A DNA stretch of 64,000 bases from Epiperipatus broadwayi (taxonomy: Eukaryota; Onychophora; Udeonychophora; Euonychophora; Peripatidae), in the NCBI GenBank assembly GCA_028023455.1, contig JAQFVV010006306.1:2383001-2447000 (forward strand), written 5' to 3'. The position numbers and the translations under genes are program-made. Of this stretch, positions 1-10,345 are shown piece after piece. A model generated the notes under the pieces. That model was not told where the DNA came from. It saw nothing but the letters and a program-made list of their open reading frames with translations, and searched no databases. Position 1 is the first letter of the stretch. Every line of letters starts with the position of its first letter.

Positions 1-390
1 AATCGAACGAATCCAACCATTGAATAGGTTTTGACTAGTATTTATAAAGGTTGATCCTTATCTTGGGATCCAATCTACCCCCATAGTTCCCTGTTCTTGG
101 AGTTGTCGTTCAGGTCCGCGTTTGAGGTACCTGCTCACTCACTCTTTGTGCTAAAGGCAATATTTATTTTGAGACAATCTCATTTTGCAATCTCACTCAA
201 CCAACCTTATTCCTTCACACCTCGAATGCATGCGTGTGTGCGTGTGTTTTACCAGAACAATACAAGCTATTTTAAATTTAGAAGTCGAGCATTTATCTTT
301 TCCTCAAATCTTTTCTATAAGTTTTATTCTAGTTAACATTAGATTTCTAAAATAAATATTTTTAATTCCCCGTGGTGATTTTGATGGACA
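1..390. other. Unannotated AT-rich sequence
   Basis: No gene, RNA or repeat boundary is recognised. A 79-residue open frame starts near position 97 but has no recognisable motif, and its composition is what chance gives in AT-rich DNA. Confidence 0.5.
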
Positions 391-478
391 ATTATATTTT
401 ATTATTTAGGAGAGCAAATTATATTTTATTATTTAGGAGAGCAAATTATATTTTATTATTTAGGAGAGCAAATTATTT
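391..478. repeat. 27-bp tandem repeat, about 3.2 copies
   Basis: A 27-bp unit containing the block TTTAGGAGAGCAAATTATA is repeated head-to-tail about three times with almost no divergence. It decays on the right into a run of T and ATT. The near-identity of the units points to recent slippage or unequal exchange. No coding frame is evident. Confidence 0.9.
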
Positions 479-904
479 TTTATTATTATTTTTTATTATC
501 TAAAAGCTTTAATCATTTAATTAGACGTTTTACCGTCTGTATTTTATCAATGTGTTTTATAAATGTATTTATGAGAAAAAATATTACGAGTTACGAAAAA
601 TAAAAGTACGAGTGTTTTAGGTTGCTTGCTGGTGTGTGTGTGTTTATCGATGCTTCCTAGATCTAATACTGATGTAACGCTGTCTCGTTACAATATAGAT
701 ATTAATGGAGGAAATTAATTATAAAATTAACCCTGGATGGGGTGTTTTCTAAAAAAAATAACATTAAGTAGAACTATGCCCCAAAAACTGAAACGTTTTT
801 TAAGAAAGCATTCTGTTAATACTGTTTATGATTTTTAGATTTAAATACTTAACGGAAAATGCATAATGGGATATATGTTAAAATTTACAAGTAAGGCCTG
901 AAAA

Positions 905-1150
905 TTAAGGGCATGAATAAGATAAGTAGACTCACTAGCATCATTGAAAGAATTAAAAAGCTGAAATGAAGCTAGGCTAAACTTACTGCACGAAGGGAGA
1001 ATAATAGATGGATAACTGAAATATTAGACTGGATCAAACAGAGAATGAGATTTGAAAGACACTATATGTAAGATAATTGAAGGTTTTTTGAAGTCATGTG
1101 GAAAAAAGAAAATATGGATCAGAAATTGACTTTTGTGATGGATTGAATCA
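905..1150 (+). pseudogene. RTE-like non-LTR retrotransposon, C-terminal fragment
   Basis: Translation on the plus strand gives a decayed version of the C-terminal tail of an RTE/BovB-like polyprotein. It carries IIERIKKLK, a stop replacing W, then ARRENNRWITEILDWI. This lines up with the fragments at 30.1 kb (AGHIARRDNNRLTIEIL) and 40.7 kb (AGHIARRDDNRWTIEILNWI). Stops and a break after DWI show it is dead. The motif set is known from the region just after the RT domain of such elements. The upstream RT and endonuclease domains are absent, consistent with 5' truncation. Clade assignment is by motif memory only. Confidence 0.7.
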
Positions 1151-3829
1151 GTAATTATTGGAAAATAATAAGTAAATGGTTAGTTACTTGTGGTACCAAG
1201 GGGGATTTATCATCAGAATAATAGAATATTCTATTGCGGAATTATCGGCTGTAACCTTGAATTATCAATGGAATCCAGATAAACATATAACATTTCATTC
1301 TTCTTACACTTTAAAGCAAAATATATTTATTCTTTACGGTTTCGTCTGTTCCTAGAGAAAGTATTGAAGAATCCAGATAAACTGAACTATTACATTATCA
1401 AAACAGTTGCTGACTTACAGCCTTTATTGATTTGAACTTGTGAACCTAGTGCATCTCATATCAAGTAGCGGTCTTTTTATTTTTTTTACACTACAAAATT
1501 AATGGTCTGAAATTTAAAACCACCTGAAGCTTTGAACTTAAGACATTTTGCTTGTGTAGTTATATAAATCCGACGCAATAACAACTACTATATATTTAAA
1601 TAATGTTAATTTTATGCTATCCAGATCTCTTTCGCCATGGTAATGTGTACCAATGAAATATCAATATCATCTTTTCTGCTTAACATATAAAATATATATT
1701 TTTGGGAGCAGTTCCTTTTGTTAATCCAGAGCTATCTATCACAAACTTAGAGTAGTCAGTGGATTCCAGTTATTTGTGCTCTTATATGCATGTCACATTC
1801 TAATCTCTGGCTCATGACCTTTGTCACTGAGGATTTGGGAATTTAATGCATGTTGCGTCAAGTTGGCATCTTTTATCTCTTTTATTATAGAACTAAGTCT
1901 GAAATTCAAAAGTATCCTAAACTATATAAATTCTTACTAGAGAAAGTTGTGCTTTATTGGTAATAGAGTATAATAGTTTTCCATCTACTTTTTAAAAATG
2001 TTCAGTCAAACTTTTTCATGCTAACAACTGAACTATTTTCTCACTCCAAGAGTATGCATTATTAATCATTATCAATACTATCATTATTATTATCGTAACA
2101 TTCACATAAGTAACATTTTTACACATTGCTTTGTGAGTACATTTTTATTGCAATGCTAGAATTTATTCATCTTATTGCTTGCTATCTTTACTTTTAATTG
2201 TTACAAGCATTTATGTGCTTAGATTTTGTTATCTTCTAAAGACTATAACAAATGTAATTATTTTCATCCTCAATTCTAAGCAAAATGTTTTGACAACTAA
2301 AATTGCTTTTTTTTCTTTTGCATTACTCTAATAAACATTTAAGATTGGTTATCTTTTTTTTAATCTTAGAGAAAACTTGCAGCCCAGATAGGGTTTTCCC
2401 TTTAGGAGGCACTCTTAGGCATAGTTCCCCAATGGACTGCATTAAATTGAAGTTGATCGTAGTTTTTTAATTTTAATCTCCTTGTATTTTTTATTTTTAT
2501 TTTTATTTACTGCTTGAAATTTTCAGTTTACTTCCTTCAAAATATTTTTTTAATACTCTATATTGTGCTTTTATTTTATTTTTTTTAAAATTTATGCCTG
2601 TACCTCTGACATGCATTTACTTTTGATTGTTTCTCAGACTCATTTTTAATTATTTCTTTCACTTCTATCCACAATACATTTGGTTGGCTACCAACTATAA
2701 TCAAAACTTTTACAAATTAATTTCTGATGTTATTTCCGAAAACAATAACTATATTTTCTAGATTATACTCAGGAGATTGGACAAGTCTTGCCTTTTTTTT
2801 AAAGCTTCATTCAAAGTATATATCAGATCCATAGTCTGCTTCTATTATATATTTTTTGCTATTAAACAAAAGCCTTTTATTGCTAGGTGCCAAAAAATTT
2901 ATCCTATTGTTTCTTATGAACAGATAATCAGTTTGATTGCCCATAAAATGTTTTGCACTAATCATTGAATTCACAAAATTTTACGAGTCATTCTTTTGCA
3001 TTATTTCTGGGTTCAAATCTGTATGGTTCAGTGACATTTTTTTTACTGCATTCCAGTCGTCAGTTGTGAGAAATATATCTTTCTTGAAAGTTTTATAAAT
3101 TCTTGCCTAAATCTAATCATAAAGACTATTTCAATTTCTTTGTTAATTTTTTTTTTTAGGATTGTTGTGCATAAAACTACTATTTTAATAATGTTAAATG
3201 GGTGTCCATAAAATCAAACTGATGTTTATTGATTATTGGCAGAGTTATTGACACTATTCTTTCCGATGATGAAAGTTGTTGTCTGTGATAGCATATTATT
3301 CTGATCTAAAATTTTCCAGCTCAATCCAGTTTAATCTGCATAAGAGATTGATTTCCATCTTTATGGACAGTAATATTTTCTCAGTTCATACTCATGTTTC
3401 TCTTCCCAGTTTTAGATTTATTTTTTTTAATAGATTAATATCAGAAATTAAATTTAGCTGCATCATATAAGTGAAATTTTGAAAAATATCTAGTATTTTT
3501 TCAGTAGAATGTTGAATAACTTTAATGGGAAGAGTCTCTTATCAATAACTATATCATTTCAGCTTAGTGAATGTAAATTGCTTTTCCACCATGAAATTTA
3601 AAATGTAGTTTTAATGACCACAGTATGAATATTAAGGTAAGGTATCAGCATCCATTCATACATAAATATAGCTATTCTAACTCCAGGGGGGGGGGGCAAG
3701 ATGAGTTTTGTGATGACTGTGCAAACCAATCAGTAAAACGTAAATATATCTACATATAGCACATACCGGTCCATTTTTCTGTTTGAAATTTTGGAATGCT
3801 GTTTTTTAACTTCTGCTTAAAACTTTTTC
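1151..3829. other. Unannotated AT-rich stretch
   Basis: No gene is recognised. A block at about 1,740-1,870 loosely resembles the interior of the short inverted-repeat family seen at 37.1 and 46.2 kb (a segment reading like AGAGTAGTCAGTGGATTCC, then CTCATGACCTTTGTCACTGA), but similarity is weak. A run of ten G lies near 3,686. The portion next to the LINE relic at 3.8 kb may include that element's 3' region, which cannot be confirmed by eye. Confidence 0.4.
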
Positions 3830-4720
3830 ATCTGCAATATTTGTCTAATTGTAGATCTCTAATGTATTCTGGTCTTTGCCATATCTTCCTGATGTAAACA
3901 ATCAACGTTGCCCTTCTGTAAAATGTCATTGAGGTAATTCTTAAAATGCAATTACGATTTACCTGTTCTACTAAACCCGTATTCAAGTTTGTCATATATC
4001 CTTTTAGGAGTTGCATCGTTCATTCATTTTAAATGTCCAATCCAACGAAGATCTGATTTTATAGTAGTTGAAGATCATATTGATTGTTTTATGATTTTGC
4101 TATTTTTAACATTTTACAGAGAAATTCTTAAATGTAACTTCTCTAACATCTTTATATTGCATCATCAGAGTATCCAATTCTCATTTCCACGCAATAAATT
4201 AATATACTAGTTTGATATACAGCTGACTTAGTTGCAGTAATTATTTCTCTGTGACTAAATATTCTACTTTTTAAATTGTTAAAAGGAACAACAGTGCATT
4301 GGGAGTTTATGTTGGATCTCAACATCTAAACCCATCCTTCTACTTATTAGACTCTTACGATATTTAAACTGGTTTAAATTCTCAAATTGATTACCATTCA
4401 AGCTAAATCACCAGGTGGTAAAGAATTTAAATTTAATAAAGTTTAATGGACAACTAAATATTTCAGACACTCTTGAGTCAAATGCCTTGACCAAATTAAC
4501 CAAAACCATATATAATTCATTCTTATGTTCCTGACCATTTTTTGTATTTACCTAACAATAAAATAAAAAATCTTTAATGCTTCCTGTTTCTCTAAAATCA
4601 CATTGAGTCTGGTACATTTTCATCTATGACTAGAAGCGATCTTTTCAGCCAAATCCTTGAATGTATCTTTGCTGTAGTGGGTCGCTAATGTAATCAGTGA
4701 TAAATATTTGAACTAATTAA
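3830..4720 (-). pseudogene. APE-type LINE relic: RT finger/palm plus C-terminal tail
   Basis: Read on the minus strand from 4,720 downward, frames give a degraded 'PESQ..FR..GSI' finger block, then ELYMVLVNLVKAFDS near 4,470-4,530. The last is RT motif A, with D replaced by N before LVKAFDS. After a gap, LEKLHLRISL and then DLRWIGHLK (4,030-4,055) and the tail PKRIYDKLEYGF follow. This is the C-terminal region of the same LINE family found in plus orientation at 58.7-61.2 kb. The order is right but frames shift and the catalytic core (FADD region) is missing, so there is an internal deletion. It is an old, dead copy. Confidence 0.72.
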
Positions 4721-5440
4721 AAAATCATCAGCCATTTTTCTATGCACACCATAATATAGATTTTATTATAGGGTAAAAGGTATAATCAATATATTAAAAA
4801 AGAGTGTCATAGCATCTTAGGTAAATTCATACCTATTAGTTCTGCGTGCATGAGAGAAGATACAAATGAGAACAATTATAATTATTATTGAATTTATTAA
4901 AACAAATATTTTTTTTTGCCCGTGAATGTAAGATTGAGTCTGATATAGCTATTATAATTATAATCTGTTATTACAAAAATAAAAGAATATTAAAAATAAG
5001 AGCAGTAATGATGACATTAAATTTTAAAAATGCTCAAGTTTGTTTCCATTGTTACTGATGCCAGCATCATGCTAATAATAATCAAGGCAGTAGTGTTGTA
5101 ATTAAACTAATAAATTTTACACTATTCGTATTTAGTTTCTGATTGGTGATCATGAAATGTAAATGCATGGATAGATTATTTTATGTATAATTAATATTTT
5201 ATTAGTTCTTGAGAGCAAACTTTTTCATAAACATTGAAAAAGTGCAAATCCACTTGCATTTGGATTGAACCAATAACTTAAGTTGGCCCAGGCGCATATT
5301 ACATTTATTTACTCCATATATATAAGCTAATTTACATTTATTTAATTACCAGAGTCATTTTTTTTCTCCAAGTAGCAACTGTTGTATAGTTTAGTAGATA
5401 TTAACGTAAACGATAAACTACAATAATTAAGGATGTTTGA
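4721..5440. other. Unannotated AT-rich stretch
   Basis: No coding or RNA feature is recognised. It holds AT-rich simple sequence and homopolymer runs only. Confidence 0.4.
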
Positions 5441-5444
5441 GATT

Positions 5445-5600
5445 AGGCTGCTGAAGTATCATGGGGCAGGTTACATTTTTTATGTTTTTTGAAAACCATT
5501 GCTGTTAAATAAAAAGTGGTTAGTCATTTAATTTAACAGTAATACTTATGTGTATATATATTTTAAAAAAATTCAAAATTCATGTATATGATAAATATTA
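5445..5600 (+). repeat. Direct repeat, left copy, flanking palindrome cluster
   Basis: A block containing ATCATGGGGCAGGTTACATT, AATAAAAAGTGGTTAG and TTTAATTTAACAGTAATACT recurs at about 6,325-6,480 in the same orientation, with roughly 80-85% identity by eye. The two copies bracket a cluster of inverted repeats. They could be terminal repeats of one element or two tandem units of about 880 bp. No coding capacity is seen between them. Confidence 0.8.
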
Positions 5601-5603
5601 ATT

Positions 5604-5724
5604 TCATTTTAGTTCTTTATTACTTTTACAATGCTTTTTACAACTCGCTATTGCTGAGGTGATCGAAACTGTCAAATAGTGTGTTGTAAAAAGCATTGTA
5701 AAAGTAATAAAAAAACTAAAATGA
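5604..5724. repeat. Inverted repeat with ~41-bp arms
   Basis: The arm containing ATTACTTTTACAATGCTTTT (5,604-5,645) is repeated in inverse complement at 5,683-5,724, separated by about 37 bp. The right arm abuts a block (5,727-5,770) homologous to the arm of the perfect palindrome at 6.0-6.2 kb, carrying GGCCTTTCAAGCCAATTGTG. Both inverted repeats therefore appear to be rearranged parts of one element. Confidence 0.88.
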
Positions 5725-6022
5725 TATTACATTCGAATATTGGCCTTTCAAGCCAATTGTGCAAACGCTTTGCGAGTGTTAAATAATAAATGAATACCCT
5801 CTGACCAATACAAGATATAGAATTTATGCAGGAATAAAAAGAATCCCTCTTATTCCTACGACTCAAATATTTATATATGAGCAAATCTGAAGTACTGGCA
5901 CAGAAGGTGTGACAATAGAACGGTCACTTTAAATTACTATATACAATGTCTGAATGAATGACGCCAATGAAATTTTCTAGAATTTACTAAATGTCATTCC
6001 AACTGAAACTTAATCATATATA

Positions 6023-6188
6023 TAAATAAGCATTTATTTTTATAGCGTCTGTATACAATTGTAATTACATTCAAATATCGGCCTTTCAAGCCAATTGTGC
6101 AAACGCGTTTGCACAATTGGCTTGAAAGGCCGATATTTGAATGTAATTACAATTGTATACAGACGCTATAAAAATAAATGCTTATTTA
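6023..6188. repeat. Perfect 166-bp palindrome, no spacer
   Basis: The two 83-base arms are exact reverse complements, compared base by base, meeting at 6,105/6,106 in the centre AAACGCGTTT. Each arm contains GGCCTTTCAAGCCAATTGTG, which also occurs once at about 5,742. There is no loop. Such a structure would extrude as a cruciform and is normally unstable, so it is either very young or a fold-back artefact of library preparation or assembly. Confidence 0.97.
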
Positions 6189-6324
6189 AAATGATATTAA
6201 TGTTTATATGGATTTGCAATACAATAGGAAAGATAAAATTATATGATAAATAATTGGATATGAGTAAAATATTGATGATTTGAGATATAATATGTTTGGG
6301 ACACTGAAGTAACTGGTTTACTTG

Positions 6325-6480
6325 AAACATATCATGGGGCAGATTACATTTTCTATGTTGTTTGAAAACTGTTGCTCTGAAATAAAAAGTGGTTGGACAT
6401 TTAATTTAACAGTAATACTTATGTGCATATATACTTAAAACAAAGTTCAAAATTCATACAGACAAAAATTAATTTGATAT
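6325..6480 (+). repeat. Direct repeat, right copy, flanking palindrome cluster
   Basis: This is the second copy of the block at 5,445-5,600. It shares ATCATGGGGCAGATTACATT, AATAAAAAGTGGTTGG and TTTAATTTAACAGTAATACT. About 880 bp separates the starts of the two copies. Confidence 0.8.
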
Positions 6481-6610
6481 GAATAAAATGTTGATGTATT
6501 TAAGATTTAAAATTAATTTTTAGGTATATGTCACGATTTAAGAACTTTAATATTTCTCGTTTATAATATGATTGCTGACATTTATTTAATGAATTACATT
6601 ATTGTCTAAA

Positions 6611-7160
6611 CCAGTGGTCATCACCCCTTGGTCCGCGCGGACTGGTGCCGGCCGCAGAAGTTTTCTGCCAGGCCACGGTAGACTTGCAGGAAAGTTTGTT
6701 GTAACAAAATAATGAGTTTAAATTTTTAATTAATATAAACAATTTTTATTTATTTATACATCTCATTTTTACCCAATTAAAAAAAAAGAAACAGAACGAA
6801 AACAAAATCTAATCAATCCTACATAAATTAATTTGTTTTTTTAGTTATCACAGATGTTTATGGGGGGGGGGGGTAGAATTACATTTTTTATTACTTTTCC
6901 AAAAAAATTCAAAATTAAAAAAAAAAGTTTTTCATTATCCAAACTCCATATATATATATAATTTCATCTAGTATATTTAACATTGTTTTGATCAGTTATA
7001 ACAATTATGCTCATCAAAGGCTAAGCAGTTTACATCTTTAAGAAAATTTATTTATAGACTTCTGCCCATCCGCGAAACCTTATTCTTATTTTTGCCGGTC
7101 CGTGAAACCTTATCTTTATTTTTACCAGTCCTCAGGTGTGAAAAGGTTGATGTTAGTTAT
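6611..7160 (+). mobile_element. hAT-like MITE remnant, decayed TIRs
   Basis: The left end begins CAGTGGTCATCACCCC followed by a GC-rich block (GGTCCGCGCGGACTGG), typical of the ends of non-autonomous hAT elements. The right end, reverse complemented, gives ACATCAACCTTTTCACACC and then GGACTGGTAAAAA, a diverged mirror of the left. Near the right end a block with the shape 'CCGGTCCGTGAAACCTTAT' is partly duplicated. The interior is AT-rich and non-coding, with a run of G at about 6,860. I could not find a matching 8-bp target duplication, so the exact ends are uncertain. Confidence 0.65.
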
Positions 7161-7246
7161 TTGACATTTGTAATTTAATAGATCTAATCATATACATTTC
7201 TATTGATATGTATTGTACCGTTCCATTTGTATCCTATGTAATAATG

Positions 7247-7500
7247 ATAATGGTAGTTTCCTGTAAATACAGGTGAAGCTGGAGTAATTGGATGATGTTT
7301 ATAATTGTATGAATGTAATGATTTGTCAGGTTGTACATATCTGATAGAATGTGCTGATGAACGAGGATATGTAATGATAGTATCCTATAAGCACAGGTGA
7401 AGCTGGAGTAATTGGATGGCATTTATAATTGCATGTATGTAATGACTTGTCAGGCTGTATGTATCTGTGATAGAATGTGATGTTCAACGAGGATATGTAC
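7247..7500 (+). repeat. Tandem duplication, 124-bp period
   Basis: The block AGGTGAAGCTGGAGTAATTG starts at 7,271 and again at 7,395. The downstream sequence (TTGTCAGG, then GATAGAATGTG, then AACGAGGATATGTA) follows in both. Two copies with about 85% identity make a simple local duplication. The short open frames on the opposite strand here are by-products of the repeat. Confidence 0.85.
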
Positions 7501-9175
7501 ATAGATGAAGATAGAGTGGAAATAATCATATTGTCATGTATCAGTCCATAGGGTATATAGAAATTAACGTAGTATATAATGATAATGATGGTCATGGACA
7601 TGGTGCAAAGATGGTCGAATAATGGATTGCCGTGGACTTATAGTTGTATGATGGAGCTAGAAAGTATGTTATGACAACAGAATATTACACATTAATAAGA
7701 TTTATATTGCAAAAATAATTTAATGTTATATGTTCATCTCATCAGATTATCAATTCAGATGTCTCTAGGGTGAAGTAACGATGATATCATATATATCTAT
7801 AAAGATGTGATAGTAGGTGTAGCGCATTTAATGATTGAATGAGAAAGAAAACAATATTATATGACATTATATATGCATTTAAGTGTGGATGAACTAGGTG
7901 ATGGATAGAAGATTATGATAATTGAATGGGGAGGCTAGAGAATTGCTAGAGGATTGTTATGAATAACAACAAAAGTATTAATTCCATATGAATAGAGATT
8001 TATATTAAATGTACGCATGACTAATTTAAGGAGATTTATATTGAATGTAGACATGATTGATTTGATTTTGTATATTCCTCTCATTGAACACTACCAAGTT
8101 AGCCATGATCCGGGGTAGGGTAACTCAACTTATTGACCTTTCCTACCACTCCCATTTGGACTAAAGCTAAAATCTAGCTAACTGCACATTTTCTTGGTAT
8201 AGAAATAAGTAAAAGACACCTATAGCTAGAATATTATATATCAAACTATATGGGCAGATGTCATGCTCCGAATTGTTCACAAGTCCGTTTCTATCTTCAT
8301 TCATGATGTGCCAGACCAATATAGTAAACAATTTTCATATAGTTATCAGTCGTTGAAGAGTTTTCCAAAACGTATGTTTAGTTATTTTAAAGTATGTCTA
8401 AAATGATAATTAAAATATTTATTAAATTAACAAGAATAATTTTTAGTAACATAACAGTTGTCAACTGATTATGACTTATAATGTACTATTAATAACAAAT
8501 CTTGACCTATACTCCTTTATATTATCAAAAGTCTGATAACGTTATTAGAATACACATAGGATTTGAGTTATGGGTAACTCGGTCATTGTTGTTAATTAAT
8601 ATACAATGTTGATAAAAGTTTACCAAACTGTATTTGTAACTTACATTGTTTTTATAAACTTAGGCTAGATATTTTAGCTTGGGAATAACTATAATTAAAT
8701 AATGCATATTTTGTTGGTATATGGCCGAAACAGTCTAATTCATAATAGCAGTTGCATATATTTAGAAGGAGTGAGAACAATAAACTTGGAAATATTAATA
8801 TACACTTAACTCTTTTTTAAAAAACCTTTTTTTTATTACCTTTTTTTTTTTACATATTTTTTAAAAAGTATATAGTGAACAATTTACTATACTTTATATA
8901 TTTTTTCTTTTAATCACTGTACATTTAAAAAGTAATTTTGTAAACTTAACATTAAAAATAAAACAACTATGCACCATTTTGTTGTTCTCTGGAACATCTC
9001 GCGCGGATAACGTCTTTATCAAATAAATTATGCTTACAAACAAAGTTTGTTTAATTTTACACCCTTCAAAACAAAATTAAAAAAAAAATACAACTCTTTG
9101 ATAAATTTTTCTACATAATACTAAGTAATTTGAATGTAAAATAAAAATTGATTTAATAATATTAAAAAAGTTGTG
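7501..9175. other. Unannotated stretch with one GC-richer island
   Basis: Most is AT-rich with no recognisable feature. The stretch 8,080-8,320 (containing AGCCATGATCCGGGGTAGGG and CCATTTGGACTAAAGC) is clearly richer in G and C than its surroundings and may be a repeat fragment, but I do not recognise it and see no second copy here. Confidence 0.4.
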
Positions 9176-9280
9176 TTAAATCCATTGATTACTCTAGCTT
9201 GCTATGTGTGGCAATACGTAGTGAGTTTTGCCTGTTTTAACAACAGTTATACACAAGCATATGAAGTGGTGGTCATGTGA
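9176..9280 (+). mobile_element. Fragment of short TIR family B
   Basis: The sequence from CATTGATTACTCTAGCTTGC through GTGAGTTTTGCCTGTTTTAA to GTGGTGGTCATGTGATG matches the right half and outer flank of the element at 37.06-37.28 kb nearly base for base. The left half is missing. It is non-coding. Confidence 0.8.
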
Positions 9281-9984
9281 TGAAATTTCAAATATAGACA
9301 CCCTCAAATTATACGATACACAAGGCTCAATAGCGATCATTTGGAGAGTAAGAACAGGGCACTTGAACCAAGTGTGAATTGTAAGAAATTAGCAGAATAC
9401 ACTACAGGTCATTACAGCCTGCCTCAGAAACGATATATTCAACTTTTTTCGAGGAGGAACAGTGCCATCTAGTGACCTGTACCATTATTGATATTTGTAC
9501 CTTTAATATAAGTAACATTTTGTTGGTCAAAATGATAGCAACAATTTCAAAAGTGATTGTGGGGCAAATATCAATCTGGTCTTTCTTATGCAGAACAACT
9601 ACAAAATATATTGGTTGACTACAACATCTAAGATTTACTGGAATTTTGAAATATAGGAATTTAAAATCTCAATGAATTCTAGGGTTTATATACAATGGTG
9701 GGAAAATTTCTTCTTTACTACACTTTAATTCAATAAAATTCTTAAGAAAATATTCAATATCATAATAAAAAGCAAAAGTGAATTTCCTGTTATGCCAACG
9801 TTCTCATTTCCCAATCTATGACTTGTATAATATAATATGAAAGGATTTGCCTGATATAAACTGCCCTTGTTTTCTGATAGATATTTTGTGACAGTATAAT
9901 TTTCTTTCAAAAGAGGAAAGGTAGATGAGATCATTCTTAAAAAGTATTCATGTTAATATGGTAAATACACAGTATATTTATAAC

Positions 9985-10345
9985 TGAAATACAGGCTTAT
10001 TATATACCTGTATCAATATATGTAATATATAGGGTATATGAGCACAGACTTTCACACTACCCACCACTCTCCACTCTATCTCATATCACTGATACGCTTG
10101 AACACATATGTCGAAAAGATAAATAATCACCAATATATGTATTTCATGCTAAACCAGCAATCATCAGCTGGTCCAGATTATCATCTCCACACATATATGC
10201 AATAAGTGCTCAGATATATATTAAGATAGCCAATCTTCATACTTCAATGGACAAGCTTCAATCCATTCCACACTCCAACTCTTCAACCGTCCATCCAAGT
10301 GAAAATCTGATGATGGAACGCTGAAAGGCCATGAATAAGGCAATC
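9985..10345 (-). repeat. Dispersed repeat family A, copy 1
   Basis: On the minus strand this copy carries the family landmarks in order: CATCATCAGATTTTC, a segment mentioning AGAGTTGGAGTGTGG, GAAGATTGGCTATCTTAATA, TGATGATTGCTGGTTTAGCA, TTGGTGATTATTTATCTTTT and GTGAAAGTCTGTGCTCATAT. Related copies lie at 28.8, 53.9, 56.9 and 63.5 kb, with a diverged one at 44.6 kb. No open frame is conserved. The 3' end contains a weak tRNA-like promoter resemblance that is clearer in the 57 kb copy. Confidence 0.88.

Noticed and set aside
10295-10325. Hammerhead-like CTGATGATG(G/A)AAC in family A
   Set aside because: CTGATGA is followed almost at once by GAAC/GAAAC with no sequence for stem II, so the catalytic fold cannot form.
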